From Streptomyces globisporus (GTDB lineage Bacteria; Actinomycetota; Actinomycetes; Streptomycetales; Streptomycetaceae), in assembly GCA_014649555.1 (NCBI GenBank), contig BMTG01000001.1, positions 930,001 to 994,000 on the forward strand: a DNA stretch of 64,000 bases. The letters are read 5' to 3'. This document shows positions 36,992-46,592 of the stretch, piece by piece. Position numbers and translations under genes: made by a program. The notes under the pieces were generated by a model. The model did not search any database. It worked only from the letters and a program-made list of their open reading frames with translations, and had not been told where the DNA came from. Every line of letters begins with the position of its first letter. The first letter of the stretch is position 1.

Positions 36992-37010
36992 CGATCATTA
37001 TTCGATCATT
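36992..37010 (+). promoter_or_regulatory. Tandem operator half-sites before the ABC importer
   Basis: CGATCATT occurs at 36992-36999 and again at 37003-37010, an 11-base period that puts both on the same face of the helix. They lie just upstream of the candidate -35 element and match the octamers in front of the regulator gene. Confidence 0.6.
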
Positions 37011-37023
37011 CAATCTTTCGCTC

Positions 37024-37052
37024 TTGACTTCGCTCAGCCGGAATCGAAATAT
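37024..37052 (+). promoter_or_regulatory. Promoter of the ABC importer operon
   Basis: TTGACT (37024-37029) is followed after 17 bases by AAATAT (37047-37052). The -35 hexamer is strong and the -10 is weak. The start codon of the binding-protein gene is about 50 bases downstream. Confidence 0.5.
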
Positions 37053-37102
37053 CACGGCACCGGCCGGAACCCCGGCCGCCCCGCTCGCACAGGAGCCATG
37101 CC

Positions 37103-38431
37103 GTGAGCCGCAGTTGGTCCCGTTCCGTCCAGGCGCTGGTCGGCGCCGCCACCGCTCTCGCCGTCGTCACGGCGTGCGGCGGCGCCGACGACTCCCGCGC
37201 CCGAGGTACCGCCGACGACCCGGTGACCGTGTCCTTCTGGGCATGGACGAAGGGGTCCCAGGAGGTCGTGGACGCGTTCAACGCGACCCACGAAACGATC
37301 GAGGTGAAATTCGAGGAGATACCCTCGGGCGGTCTCGGCGGCTATCCCAAGATCGCCAACGCGGTGAAGGCGGGCATCGCCCCCGATCTGCTCTCCATCG
37401 AGTATCCGCAGCTGTCCGCGTTCGTCAGCCAGGGGTCGCTCCAAGACCTCAGCCCCTATCTGACCGAGGACATCAAGAAGAAGTTCCTGCCGCAGACGAT
37501 CGAGATGACCACGCTGGGCGGCCGGAACTGGGCCGTCCCCTTCGATGCCGCGCCCCAGGTCTTCTACTACCGCAAGGACTTCTTCGCCGAGCACTCCATA
37601 GAACCGCCCGCCACCTGGGGCGAGTTCCGGGACGCGGCGGAGCGGGTGCGGAAGGCCGCCCCGAAGACCCGGATCGCCACGTTCTTCCCCGACGACCCGA
37701 CGTTCTTCCAGGCCATGGCGTGGCAGGCGGGCGCGCAGTGGTTCCGGGCCGGGACGGACGCCTGGCGGATCGACACCACCGATCCCGCGTCGCAGCGCAC
37801 CGCCGCCTACTGGCAGGGGCTGATCGACGACCGGCTCGTCTCCACCGCCTCCTCGTTCAGCCCCGAGTGGACCGGCTCCCTCAAGCAGGGCACCACCGTC
37901 GGCTACCTCGGCGCGTCCTGGGGCGCGGGCGTCCTCGCGGGCATCGTGCCCGAGCAGAAGGGCAAGTGGGCAGCGGTGCGGCTGCCGAGCCAGGAGGCGG
38001 ACCGGCCGGCCAGCGGGATGCTCGGTGGCTCCACGTTCGCCGTCAGCAAGGGCAGCACCAAGACCGCGGCCGCCGTCGAGTTCGCGCTGTGGATGGCGAC
38101 GCACGAGGACGCGATCAAGGCCCGGATCGGGGCGAGTACGTCGAGCGCCCTGCCCGCGTCGCCCGCCATGGTGCCGATCGCGAAGGGGGCTTTCGACACG
38201 GGCTTCTACGGCGGTCAGGACCTGTACGGGCTGTTCGAGGAGGCGGGCCGGTCCATCGGGCCGCAGTGGGTGTGGGGCCCGAGCCCCGGTGCGACCAACG
38301 CCGCGCTGGGCGACGAGCTGGGCGAGGTCGTCGGGGGCGGCTCGACGCTGCCGCGCGCGCTCAGGAAGGCCCATGAGGCCACCGTCGCCGACCTGAGGAA
38401 GCGGGGCCTGAAGGTGGAGGAGCGGTCATGA
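37103..38431 (+). CDS. Sugar ABC transporter substrate-binding lipoprotein
   Basis: The GTG at 37103, with AGGAG seven bases upstream, gives 442 residues. The signal peptide ends in the lipobox VTAC (Cys25), so the protein is a lipoprotein on the outer face of the membrane. TVSFWAWTKGSQEVVDAFNATH and GIAPDLLSIEYPQLSAFVSQG are typical of family 1 solute-binding proteins for carbohydrates. It is the first gene of a four-gene operon with two permeases and a dehydrogenase, and overlaps the first permease by four bases (ATGA). The ligand is not predictable beyond an oligosaccharide or sugar derivative. Confidence 0.93.
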   Translation: MSRSWSRSVQALVGAATALAVVTACGGADDSRARGTADDPVTVSFWAWTKGSQEVVDAFNATHETIEVKFEEIPSGGLGGYPKIANAVKAGIAPDLLSIEYPQLSAFVSQGSLQDLSPYLTEDIKKKFLPQTIEMTTLGGRNWAVPFDAAPQVFYYRKDFFAEHSIEPPATWGEFRDAAERVRKAAPKTRIATFFPDDPTFFQAMAWQAGAQWFRAGTDAWRIDTTDPASQRTAAYWQGLIDDRLVSTASSFSPEWTGSLKQGTTVGYLGASWGAGVLAGIVPEQKGKWAAVRLPSQEADRPASGMLGGSTFAVSKGSTKTAAAVEFALWMATHEDAIKARIGASTSSALPASPAMVPIAKGAFDTGFYGGQDLYGLFEEAGRSIGPQWVWGPSPGATNAALGDELGEVVGGGSTLPRALRKAHEATVADLRKRGLKVEERS

Positions 38432-39534
38432 GCACCCACGACGCCGAAAGGGGTGCCGGGGTGCCGGGCCCACGCACCGGCCCGGCCCCGGACTCCGCCC
38501 GTACCGACGAGGGCGGCGCGAAGGCACCCGGCCTCACCGCCCGTACCGACGAGCGCGGCACGAAGGCACCCGGCCTCACCGCCCGTACCGAAGGACGCCG
38601 CCCGCAAGCCCCCGCCCCACGCCGCTCCACCGCCCTCAGCTCCCGCACCCGCACCCGGCTGGCGGCGGGCACCCTCCTCACCCCGTTCTTCGCCCTGTTC
38701 ACCGTGGCGATGATCGTCCCGGTCGGCTACGCGCTCTGGCTGAGCCTCTTCACCGAGAAGCAGTCCGGTCTCGGCTTCGACGGCCCCCGTACGGTCTTCG
38801 GCGGGCTCGGCAACTACGCGACGGCCCTGGGCGACCAGGCGTTCCGCGACGGCTTCTGGGTGCTGCTCGGCTACTGCGCGCTCTACCTCCCGCTGATGAT
38901 CGGCGGCGCGATCGCGCTGGCGCTGCTGCTGGACACCGCGCTGGCCCGGGCCCGCCGCTTCTTCCAGCTGGCGCTGTTCCTGCCGCACGCCATCCCGGGC
39001 CTGATCGCCGCACTGATCTGGATCTACCTCTACACACCGCAGCTCAGCCCGGTCGTGGCCGCCATGGAGGCCGGGGGCATCGGCTTCGACTTCTTCTCCG
39101 CCGAGGGCACGCTGCCCTCCATCGTGAACATCGCGCTGTGGCAGTGGCTCGGCTACAACGTGGTGATCTTCTACGCCGCCCTCCAGGCCGTGGACCGCTC
39201 GCTGCTGGAGGCGGCGACCGTCGACGGGGCGGGCAACTGGCGGATCGCCTTCTCCGTCAAACTCCCCCTGATCCGCTCGTCCCTGGTGATGGTGCTGCTC
39301 TTCACGGTCATCGGTTCGCTCCAGCTGTTCACCGAGCCCCTGATCCTCAGCCGTGGCTCGGGCTCGGCGGTGACCAGCACCTGGACCCCCAACATGTACG
39401 CCTACAGCGCCGCCTTCGAACGCAACGACTACGGTCTCGCCGCCGCCGCGTCCGTCCTGATCGCCCTGGTCGCCGCCGTGCTCTCGTTCGTTGTCACACG
39501 CTTCACCACCCGCAGGAAGGAGGCCCGCCCGTGA
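38428..39534 (+). CDS. Sugar ABC transporter permease (MalF-like)
   Basis: A 368-residue inner-membrane permease. The first 75 residues are an unusual Pro/Ala/Arg-rich tail with 14-residue repeats (KAPGLTARTDE). Six membrane helices follow, starting LLTPFFALFTVAMIVPVGYAL. The cytoplasmic EAA loop is EAATVDGAGNWRIAFSVKLPLI. It pairs with the next permease to form the channel. No nucleotide-binding subunit is encoded in the cluster. In Streptomyces a shared ATPase such as MsiK energises several such importers, and that is the likely solution here. It overlaps its upstream neighbour by four bases and its downstream neighbour by four bases. Confidence 0.93.
   Translation: MSTHDAERGAGVPGPRTGPAPDSARTDEGGAKAPGLTARTDERGTKAPGLTARTEGRRPQAPAPRRSTALSSRTRTRLAAGTLLTPFFALFTVAMIVPVGYALWLSLFTEKQSGLGFDGPRTVFGGLGNYATALGDQAFRDGFWVLLGYCALYLPLMIGGAIALALLLDTALARARRFFQLALFLPHAIPGLIAALIWIYLYTPQLSPVVAAMEAGGIGFDFFSAEGTLPSIVNIALWQWLGYNVVIFYAALQAVDRSLLEAATVDGAGNWRIAFSVKLPLIRSSLVMVLLFTVIGSLQLFTEPLILSRGSGSAVTSTWTPNMYAYSAAFERNDYGLAAAASVLIALVAAVLSFVVTRFTTRRKEARP
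38496..38593 (+). repeat. 42-base direct repeats in the permease N-terminal tail
   Basis: Two near-identical 42-base units (starting CGCCCGTACCGACGAG, at 38496 and 38538) and a partial third at 38580 encode 14-residue repeats in the cytoplasmic tail. Only a few bases differ between the full units, suggesting recent duplication. Confidence 0.75.
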
Positions 39535-40376
39535 TCTCCGGCAACCGATGGCTCTCCAAGTCCGCGGTCAACGTCGTCCTGCTCATCGCCGCGGTCTACA
39601 CGCTCTTCCCCCTGATCTGGCTGGTCTCGGCGGCCACCAAGGACGCGGGCAACCTGCTGGGCGGCGACGTCTTCTCCCTCCAGGGCTTCGACCTCGCGCA
39701 CAACCTCTCCGAGCTGACCGCCTACCAGGACGGCATCTACTTCCGCTGGTACGGCAACTCGCTGCTGTACGCGGGGGCCGGGGCGCTCGGCTGCTCGCTG
39801 GTCAGCGTCGCCGCCGGGTACGCCTTCGACAAGTACCGCTTCCGGGGCAAGGAGAAGCTGTTCGCCCTGGTGCTGCTGGGCGTGCTGCTGCCCTCCACGG
39901 CCCTCTCCCTGCCGCTGTACCTGCTGGCGGTCGAGACCGGCACCGTCAACACCTACTGGGCGGTGCTGATCCCGGCCCTGGTCAACCCGTTCGGCGTGTA
40001 CCTCTCCCGGATCTTCAGCGCGGGCTACATCCCCGACGAGGTCCTGGAGGCCGCCCGGATCGACGGGGCCGGTGAGCTGCGCACCTTCTGGTCGGTCGGG
40101 CTGCGGATGGTCATGCCGGGGTTCGTGACGGTGTTCCTGTTCCAGTTCACCGCGATCTGGAACAACTTCTTCCTGCCCCTGGTCATGCTCTCGGACAAGG
40201 ACCTCTACCCGCTCAGCCTCGGCCTGTACAACTGGCACAGCAACGCCAACGCCGACCCGTCCTTCTACCCGATGGTCGTCACCGGTTCCCTCCTCGCCGT
40301 CACCCCGCTGATCATCGCCTTCGTCACCCTCCAGCGGCACTGGAAGGCCGGACTCACCGCAGGAAGCGTCAAATGA
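39531..40376 (+). CDS. Sugar ABC transporter permease (MalG-like)
   Basis: The GTG at 39531 overlaps the previous stop codon and is preceded by GGAAGGAGG. The 281-residue protein has six membrane helices, beginning VNVVLLIAAVYTLFPLIWLVSAA. The EAA loop EAARIDGAGELRTFWSVGLRMVMPG contacts the ATPase. The family is CUT1 MalG-type. ATGA overlap with the following dehydrogenase gene shows tight translational coupling, so the dehydrogenase is probably part of the same sugar pathway. Confidence 0.94.
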   Translation: MISGNRWLSKSAVNVVLLIAAVYTLFPLIWLVSAATKDAGNLLGGDVFSLQGFDLAHNLSELTAYQDGIYFRWYGNSLLYAGAGALGCSLVSVAAGYAFDKYRFRGKEKLFALVLLGVLLPSTALSLPLYLLAVETGTVNTYWAVLIPALVNPFGVYLSRIFSAGYIPDEVLEAARIDGAGELRTFWSVGLRMVMPGFVTVFLFQFTAIWNNFFLPLVMLSDKDLYPLSLGLYNWHSNANADPSFYPMVVTGSLLAVTPLIIAFVTLQRHWKAGLTAGSVK

Positions 40377-41389
40377 CCACGACCCCCACCGCCCTCCTCG
40401 CCATGGGCCCCGGCATCGCGGACCGCCTCTTCACCCCCGTACGACGGGAGCGCCTCACCGCGCTCGTCGACACCGACCCCGACCTGGTCGCCCACCGGCT
40501 GACCGGCCCGACGCCCGAGGTGGCCCGGGCGCTGGCCGGGGCGGAGCTGCTCATCACCTGCTGGGGCGCGCCCCCGCTCACCGCCGACGTCCTCGCCGCG
40601 GCGCCCCGGCTGCGGGCCGTGGTGCACGCGGCCGGGAGCGTCAAGCACCACATCACCCCGGCCTGTTGGGAGCGCGGCATCCAGGTCACCTCGGCGGCCG
40701 GGGCGAACGCGCTGCCGGTCGCCGAGTACACGCTGGCCGCGATCCTGTTCGCGGGCAAGAACGTGCTGTCCGCCGCCCACCGCTACCGGGAGCTGCGCGT
40801 CCCGCACGACTGGCGGGCGGAACTGGCGGGGCACGGGAACTACCGGCACGCCGTGGGCATCGTGGGCGCCTCCCGGATCGGCCGCCGGGTGATCGAGCTG
40901 CTGCGCCCGTTCGATCTGGACGTGCTGCTCTTCGACCCGTACGTGGACGCGGGGGCGGCGGCGCGGCTCGGCGCGGTGAAGGTGGAGCTGGCGGAACTGT
41001 GCGCCCGTAGCCGGATCGTCTCCGTCCACGCGCCCGAACTGCCTGCGACCCGGCATCTGATCGGTGCCGCGCAGCTCGCGGCGATGGCGGACGGGGCGAC
41101 GCTGATCAACACCTCGCGGGGTTCGCTGATCGACGGTGACGCACTGCTGGCGGAGCTGGTGTCGGGGCGGCTGAACGCGGTGCTGGACGTGACGGAGCCG
41201 GAGGTGCCGTCCGCCGGTTCGCCGCTGTACCACCTGCCGAACGTGCTGCTGACGCCGCATGTGGCGGGTTCGCTGGGCGACGAGATCCACCGCCTGGCGG
41301 ACTTCGCGCTGGAGGAGATCGCGCGTTACACACAGGGGTTGCCGTTCGCCGACCCGGTCACCCCGGACGACCTGGCGCGCATGGCCTAG
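40373..41389 (+). CDS. D-isomer 2-hydroxyacid dehydrogenase family protein
   Basis: A 338-residue NAD-dependent dehydrogenase. The nucleotide-binding motif is VGIVGASRIGRRVIELLRPF, with serine in place of the second common glycine (GASRIG, usually GxGxIG). The catalytic residues are Arg in INTSRGSLIDGDAL, Glu in VTEPEVPSAGSPLY, and His in LTPHVAGS. Family members reduce 2-keto acids or oxidise 2-hydroxy acids, including sugar-derived ones. It is co-translated with the transporter genes and ends the operon just before a strong terminator. It may act on a sugar acid or a downstream product of the imported carbohydrate; that is inference from position. Confidence 0.88.
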   Translation: MTTTPTALLAMGPGIADRLFTPVRRERLTALVDTDPDLVAHRLTGPTPEVARALAGAELLITCWGAPPLTADVLAAAPRLRAVVHAAGSVKHHITPACWERGIQVTSAAGANALPVAEYTLAAILFAGKNVLSAAHRYRELRVPHDWRAELAGHGNYRHAVGIVGASRIGRRVIELLRPFDLDVLLFDPYVDAGAAARLGAVKVELAELCARSRIVSVHAPELPATRHLIGAAQLAAMADGATLINTSRGSLIDGDALLAELVSGRLNAVLDVTEPEVPSAGSPLYHLPNVLLTPHVAGSLGDEIHRLADFALEEIARYTQGLPFADPVTPDDLARMA

Positions 41390-41406
41390 GAACGACGCCC
41401 GGAACG

Positions 41407-41451
41407 CACCGAGGCCCGGTGCCCCCGCGACGGGGGCACCGGGCCTCGGTG
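41407..41451. terminator. Strong bidirectional terminator between importer operon and groEL1
   Basis: A perfect stem of about 21 base pairs with a CGA loop (inner part GAGGCCCGGTGCCCCCG) lies between the dehydrogenase stop and the converging groEL1 stop. Confidence 0.88.
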
Positions 41452-41466
41452 ACGTACCGGCAGGTA

Positions 41467-43143
<1,677 letters not shown>

Positions 43144-43189
43144 TTACGCAGGGGGCCAGGGGCGCAGAACACAAGCAAACGTGGGTGAA

Positions 43190-43498
43190 TTACTTCTCGA
43201 CGATCGCGAGGACGTCGCGGGCCGAGAGGACGAGGTACTCCTCGCCGTTGTACTTCACCTCGGTGCCGCCGTACTTGCTGTACAGGACGACGTCGCCGGT
43301 CTTGACGTCGAGCGGAAGCCGCTCGCCGTTCTCGAAGCGGCCCGGGCCCACGGCGAGGACGACGCCCTCCTGGGGCTTCTCCTTCGCGGTGTCCGGAATG
43401 ACCAGGCCGGAAGCCGTGGTCTGCTCGGCGTCGAGCGGCTGGACCACAATGCGGTCCTCGAGCGGCTTGATCGCAACCTTGGAGCTGGTGGTCGACAC
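43190..43498 (-). CDS. groES: Co-chaperonin GroES
   Basis: A 102-residue Gro[35 protein letters not shown] contains the start of the fold and the mobile loop that binds Gro[23 protein letters not shown] and [13 protein letters not shown] complete it. It forms the heptameric lid of the chaperonin. It is the first gene of the groES-groEL1 operon. Two CIRCE elements upstream (43608-43634, 43655-43681) show heat-shock repression by HrcA. Confidence 0.97.
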   Translation of the reverse strand: MSTTSSKVAIKPLEDRIVVQPLDAEQTTASGLVIPDTAKEKPQEGVVLAVGPGRFENGERLPLDVKTGDVVLYSKYGGTEVKYNGEEYLVLSARDVLAIVEK

Positions 43499-43607
43499 GA
43501 TCCGGTCTCCCCCTTCGGAGATCTCACGGGGTTTAACAGTCTGTGGGTGGCGATCGGACCGATCCGTCGTCGCGGGTGCCGGACCTGCCCTGTCGCGCAG
43601 AGTGGTG

Positions 43608-43634
43608 CTGGCACTCTCCAGGGGGGAGTGCCAG
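43608..43634. promoter_or_regulatory. CIRCE operator 1 (promoter-proximal)
   Basis: CTGGCACTC and GAGTGCCAG are separated by nine bases, matching the CIRCE consensus (TTAGCACTC-N9-GAGTGCTAA) in the core. It covers the predicted transcription start region of groES and is the HrcA-binding site. Confidence 0.9.
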
Positions 43635-43641
43635 ACCTGAG

Positions 43642-43669
43642 ACTATGACCGCGATTAGCACTCGGTCAA
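43642..43669 (-). promoter_or_regulatory. groES-groEL1 promoter
   Basis: On the minus strand TTGACC (43669-43664) and CATAGT (43647-43642) are 16 bases apart. The -35 hexamer lies inside the spacer of the distal CIRCE, and the proximal CIRCE follows the -10, so HrcA bound at both sites would cover the promoter. Confidence 0.6.
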
Positions 43670-43681
43670 GCGGAGTGCCAA
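43655..43681. promoter_or_regulatory. CIRCE operator 2 (promoter-distal)
   Basis: TTAGCACTC and GAGTGCCAA around nine bases differ from the CIRCE consensus at one position. This second copy overlaps the -35 region of the groES promoter. Confidence 0.92.
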
Positions 43682-43776
43682 TTCACCACCCGCGCGCCGT
43701 CTCGATCGGGGCTCCGTCGGATCACCGTCCGGACAACGTGGGGGCGGAGCTTCACGTTCCGTACGACGGTACGGAG

Positions 43777-44262
43777 ATGACGCACTCGGGGAGCCGCCTG
43801 CCGGGACGACCGGACGAGAGAGCCGCATCGCGACAGCCGTCGTCGGCCCCCGGCGGCTGCGCGGACCCGCTGATGGGCGTGCTGCTGGTGGTCGCGGAGG
43901 CGGCGGCCGGGGCGCTGCTGGCGCTGTGGCTGGCGGTGCGGGGCCTGACGCGGCCGCGTGAGGTACCCGAGGGCAAGGTGTCCGCGCCGTTGCCCGTGGA
44001 CCCGGGCACGGACTGGACGCCGGTCGTCGTTCTCGCCGTCCTCGCCCTCCTGGTCGCCTGCGCCGCCGTGGGGCTGCTGCGCGGCGGGTGGTACTGGTCC
44101 GGCGGGATGCAGGTGGTCGTGGCGGTGGCGCTGGGCGTGACGGTCCTGGCGTCCGCCGTGCAGGGAAGCGGCCGGGAGGCTCCGGAACCGGCCCCCACCT
44201 GGAACTCCCCGCCCTGCCGGAGCGGGGGCGACAGCGACGAGTGCGCGCGCAGCGGACGCTGA
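43777..44262 (+). CDS. Small three-helix membrane protein, unknown function
   Basis: From the ATG at 43777 the protein has 161 residues. The upstream part of the open frame runs through the CIRCE elements and is unlikely to be coding. Three hydrophobic segments are clear: LLVVAEAAAGALLALWLAV, VVVLAVLALLVACAAVGLL and VVVAVALGVTVLASAV. The C-terminal tail has two cysteines (PPCRSGGDSDEC). No Shine-Dalgarno sequence with good spacing is seen, so the start is uncertain; an ATG at about 43873 (MGVLLVVAEA) would also preserve all helices. I do not recognise the family. It is transcribed away from groES and converges with the deacetylase gene. Confidence 0.65.
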   Translation: MTHSGSRLPGRPDERAASRQPSSAPGGCADPLMGVLLVVAEAAAGALLALWLAVRGLTRPREVPEGKVSAPLPVDPGTDWTPVVVLAVLALLVACAAVGLLRGGWYWSGGMQVVVAVALGVTVLASAVQGSGREAPEPAPTWNSPPCRSGGDSDECARSGR

Positions 44263-44298
44263 GCGCGCACTCGGGGCCGGGTACGGGGAAGGGGCAGG

Positions 44299-45255
44299 TC
44301 AGACGTAGTCCTCCAGCTTCGCCACCGCGTACCCCTTGTCCGTGATGGTCTTCATGACGCGGCGGACCATGTCGGGCATCGAGCCCTTCCAGTCCTCCTT
44401 GCCCCGGAAGTGGGTGAGGACGATGTCGCCGGGGTGCAGGTCCTGGTCCCACTCGCGCCATTCCATGCGGTCGGGGAAGGCCTCGGACGACCACAGGGGT
44501 ACGGCGGTGATCCCGCAGGACTTGGCGACGACGAGGGTGTCGCGGTTGTAGTTGCCGTAGGGCGGGCGGAAGAGCGTGGGGCGCTTGCCGTAGTGCTTGA
44601 GGATCTTCTCCTGCTGGCCGCAGATCTCCCGCTTCTGCTCGGCGTGGGAGAGGCCCGGCAGATAGCGGTGGTTGAGGGTGTGGTTGCTGATGGTCACCCC
44701 GCGCCGCTGCATCTTCTTGAAGTAGCCGTAGTCGTCGTTGATGACGTAGTCGCTGACGAACGCGCTGTACGGAATGTCGAGTTCGGTCATCATCCGCAGC
44801 AGTTCGGGGTCCTTCTCGGCCCCGTCGTCCATCGTCAGGAAGACGATCTTCTCCTTGGTCGGGACGGTGGTGAAGACCGGCGGGAGCCCCTTGTCGTTCC
44901 GGACCTCGAAGCCCTTGCGGGTGGTGATGGACGGCTTGGTCTTCGGCGGCTCGGGGGCCGCGAGCGGGACCTTGGCGAGCCCCCACTTCTTCGCGGCGAC
45001 GGCCCGCGCGGCCTGCTTCTTCCTGACCGTCTCGGCGTACGTGTCCGGAGCCCGGGCGGGCCCGGCCTGCGGGGACGCGTCGCCCGACCGGCCGGCGGTG
45101 GGCTTCGCGGGTGCACCGGGAGCCCCCGTGCCACCACCGCCCGTCTCCGCCGCGCATCCGGAGGCGACGGCGGCGGCCAGCAGGGCCGCCAGCACGACGA
45201 CGCCCGACCTGTGCCGCTTTCTGGCTGATTTTTCGTTTTGTCGTACTAGCTGCAT
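44299..45255 (-). CDS. Polysaccharide deacetylase (NodB-like) lipoprotein
   Basis: A 318-residue protein with a basic N-terminus, a hydrophobic stretch and the lipobox ASGC (Cys34), so it is probably a lipoprotein outside the membrane. The NodB domain covers about 120-318. FLTMDDGAEKDPELL holds the catalytic and metal-binding aspartates (TFDDG in most members, here TMDDG), SNHTLNHRYL is the metal-binding H-x3-H, RPPYGNYNRDT is the third motif, and DIVLTHF contains the last histidine. The enzyme would remove acetyl groups from N-acetylglucosamine-containing polymers such as peptidoglycan or a surface glycan. The substrate is not known. Confidence 0.9.
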   Translation of the reverse strand: MQLVRQNEKSARKRHRSGVVVLAALLAAAVASGCAAETGGGGTGAPGAPAKPTAGRSGDASPQAGPARAPDTYAETVRKKQAARAVAAKKWGLAKVPLAAPEPPKTKPSITTRKGFEVRNDKGLPPVFTTVPTKEKIVFLTMDDGAEKDPELLRMMTELDIPYSAFVSDYVINDDYGYFKKMQRRGVTISNHTLNHRYLPGLSHAEQKREICGQQEKILKHYGKRPTLFRPPYGNYNRDTLVVAKSCGITAVPLWSSEAFPDRMEWREWDQDLHPGDIVLTHFRGKEDWKGSMPDMVRRVMKTITDKGYAVAKLEDYV

Positions 45256-45365
45256 GGCGCCGCATCCTGCCAGCCGTCACCCCGTGCTCCCTTTCCGACA
45301 CCGCGAGCGGACCGGCGCCGTCCCCCGGGCGGCCCACAGGGACCTCCACCGGCGCACCGGTCACA

Positions 45366-46592
45366 ATGGACCGGGTGAACGCAACGACCCCCTCCGCCTC
45401 CTCGGCCGACGACCCCGCCCGCGCCACCTTCGCCGCGCTGCGCAGCCCCGAGGGCGAACAGCTGCTGGCCGAGCTGCGCGACCACGACCCCGCCGACGAG
45501 CTGGCGACCGCGACCCGGCTGCGCCGGACGCACCCGGCGGAGCTGGTGTCGGCGGCCTTGGGCCAGGCCCGGCTGCGGCAGCGGGCGGCCGTCAAGTTCG
45601 GGGCCGAGGACGCGTACCGGATGTACTTCACGCCCAACGGGGTCGAGCAGGCCACCCGCACATCGGTCGCCGCCCACCGCGCCGCCCGGTTCGCCGGGCT
45701 CGGGGTGCGGAGCGTGGCCGACCTGTGCTGCGGGATCGGCGGCGACGCGATCGCCCTGGCCCGCGCCGGGATCTCCGTGCTCGCCGTGGACCGCGACCCG
45801 CTGACGGCCGAGGTGGCCCGCGCGAACGCGGAAGTCCTGGGGCTCGGGGAGCTGATCGAGGTGCGGTGCGCCGACGTCACGGAGATCGACACCGCTCCGT
45901 ACGACGCGGTGTTCGTGGACCCGGCGCGGCGCGGCGGACGCGGCAGGATCTTCGACCCGGAGGCGTACTCACCGCCGCTCTCCTGGGCCGCGACCGCCGC
46001 GCTGCAGGCCCCCAGGGCGGCGCTGAAGATCGCCCCGGGCATCCCGCACGAGGCGATCGGCCCGGAGGCGGAGGCCGAGTGGATCTCGGACGGCGGGGAC
46101 GTGAAGGAGGCGGTGCTCTGGTACGGAGAGGGCTTCGCGCCCGGTTCGTTCCGGGCCACCCTGCTGCCGTCCGGGGCGACCCTGAGCGCCCATGCCCCGC
46201 TGCCGGCCCCGCCGGTGGGCCCGGTCGGGCGCTACCTGTACGAGCCGGACGGCGCGGTGATCCGGGCCCATCTGGTGGCGGACCTCGTGGAGCGGTGCGG
46301 CGGACGGCTGGTGGACGAGACGATCGCGTACATCACGAGCGACGAGCCGTACTCCTCGCCGTACGTCGCCGGGTACGGGATCACCGACGAGCTGCCGTTC
46401 AGCATGAAGCGGCTGAAGGCGTTGCTGCGGGAGCGTCAGATCGGTGTGCTGACCGTCAAGAAGCGGGGTTCGGCGGTCGAACCGGAGGAGCTGCGGCGCC
46501 GGATGAAGCTGAGCGGTCCGGGCTCGGCGACGGTGTTCCTGACCCGGGTGGCGGGGGCTCCGACGATGCTGATCGGCCACCCGCTGGGCTGA
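45366..46592 (+). CDS. Class I SAM-dependent methyltransferase (THUMP-like domain)
   Basis: The ATG at 45366 gives 408 residues; a GTG three codons later is an alternative. The central SAM domain has VADLCCGIGGDAIALARAGISVLAVDRD (about residue 118 on), and FVDPARRGGRGRIFDPE is in the position of the DPPY-type catalytic motif. The C-terminal region (about 290-408, LKALLRERQIGVLTVKKRGSAVE) resembles the THUMP-like domain found after such methyltransferases. Relatives are thought to modify RNA, but this actinobacterial group is uncharacterised. The last 137 bases overlap the opposite-strand membrane protein gene tail to tail. Confidence 0.88.
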   Translation: MDRVNATTPSASSADDPARATFAALRSPEGEQLLAELRDHDPADELATATRLRRTHPAELVSAALGQARLRQRAAVKFGAEDAYRMYFTPNGVEQATRTSVAAHRAARFAGLGVRSVADLCCGIGGDAIALARAGISVLAVDRDPLTAEVARANAEVLGLGELIEVRCADVTEIDTAPYDAVFVDPARRGGRGRIFDPEAYSPPLSWAATAALQAPRAALKIAPGIPHEAIGPEAEAEWISDGGDVKEAVLWYGEGFAPGSFRATLLPSGATLSAHAPLPAPPVGPVGRYLYEPDGAVIRAHLVADLVERCGGRLVDETIAYITSDEPYSSPYVAGYGITDELPFSMKRLKALLRERQIGVLTVKKRGSAVEPEELRRRMKLSGPGSATVFLTRVAGAPTMLIGHPLG

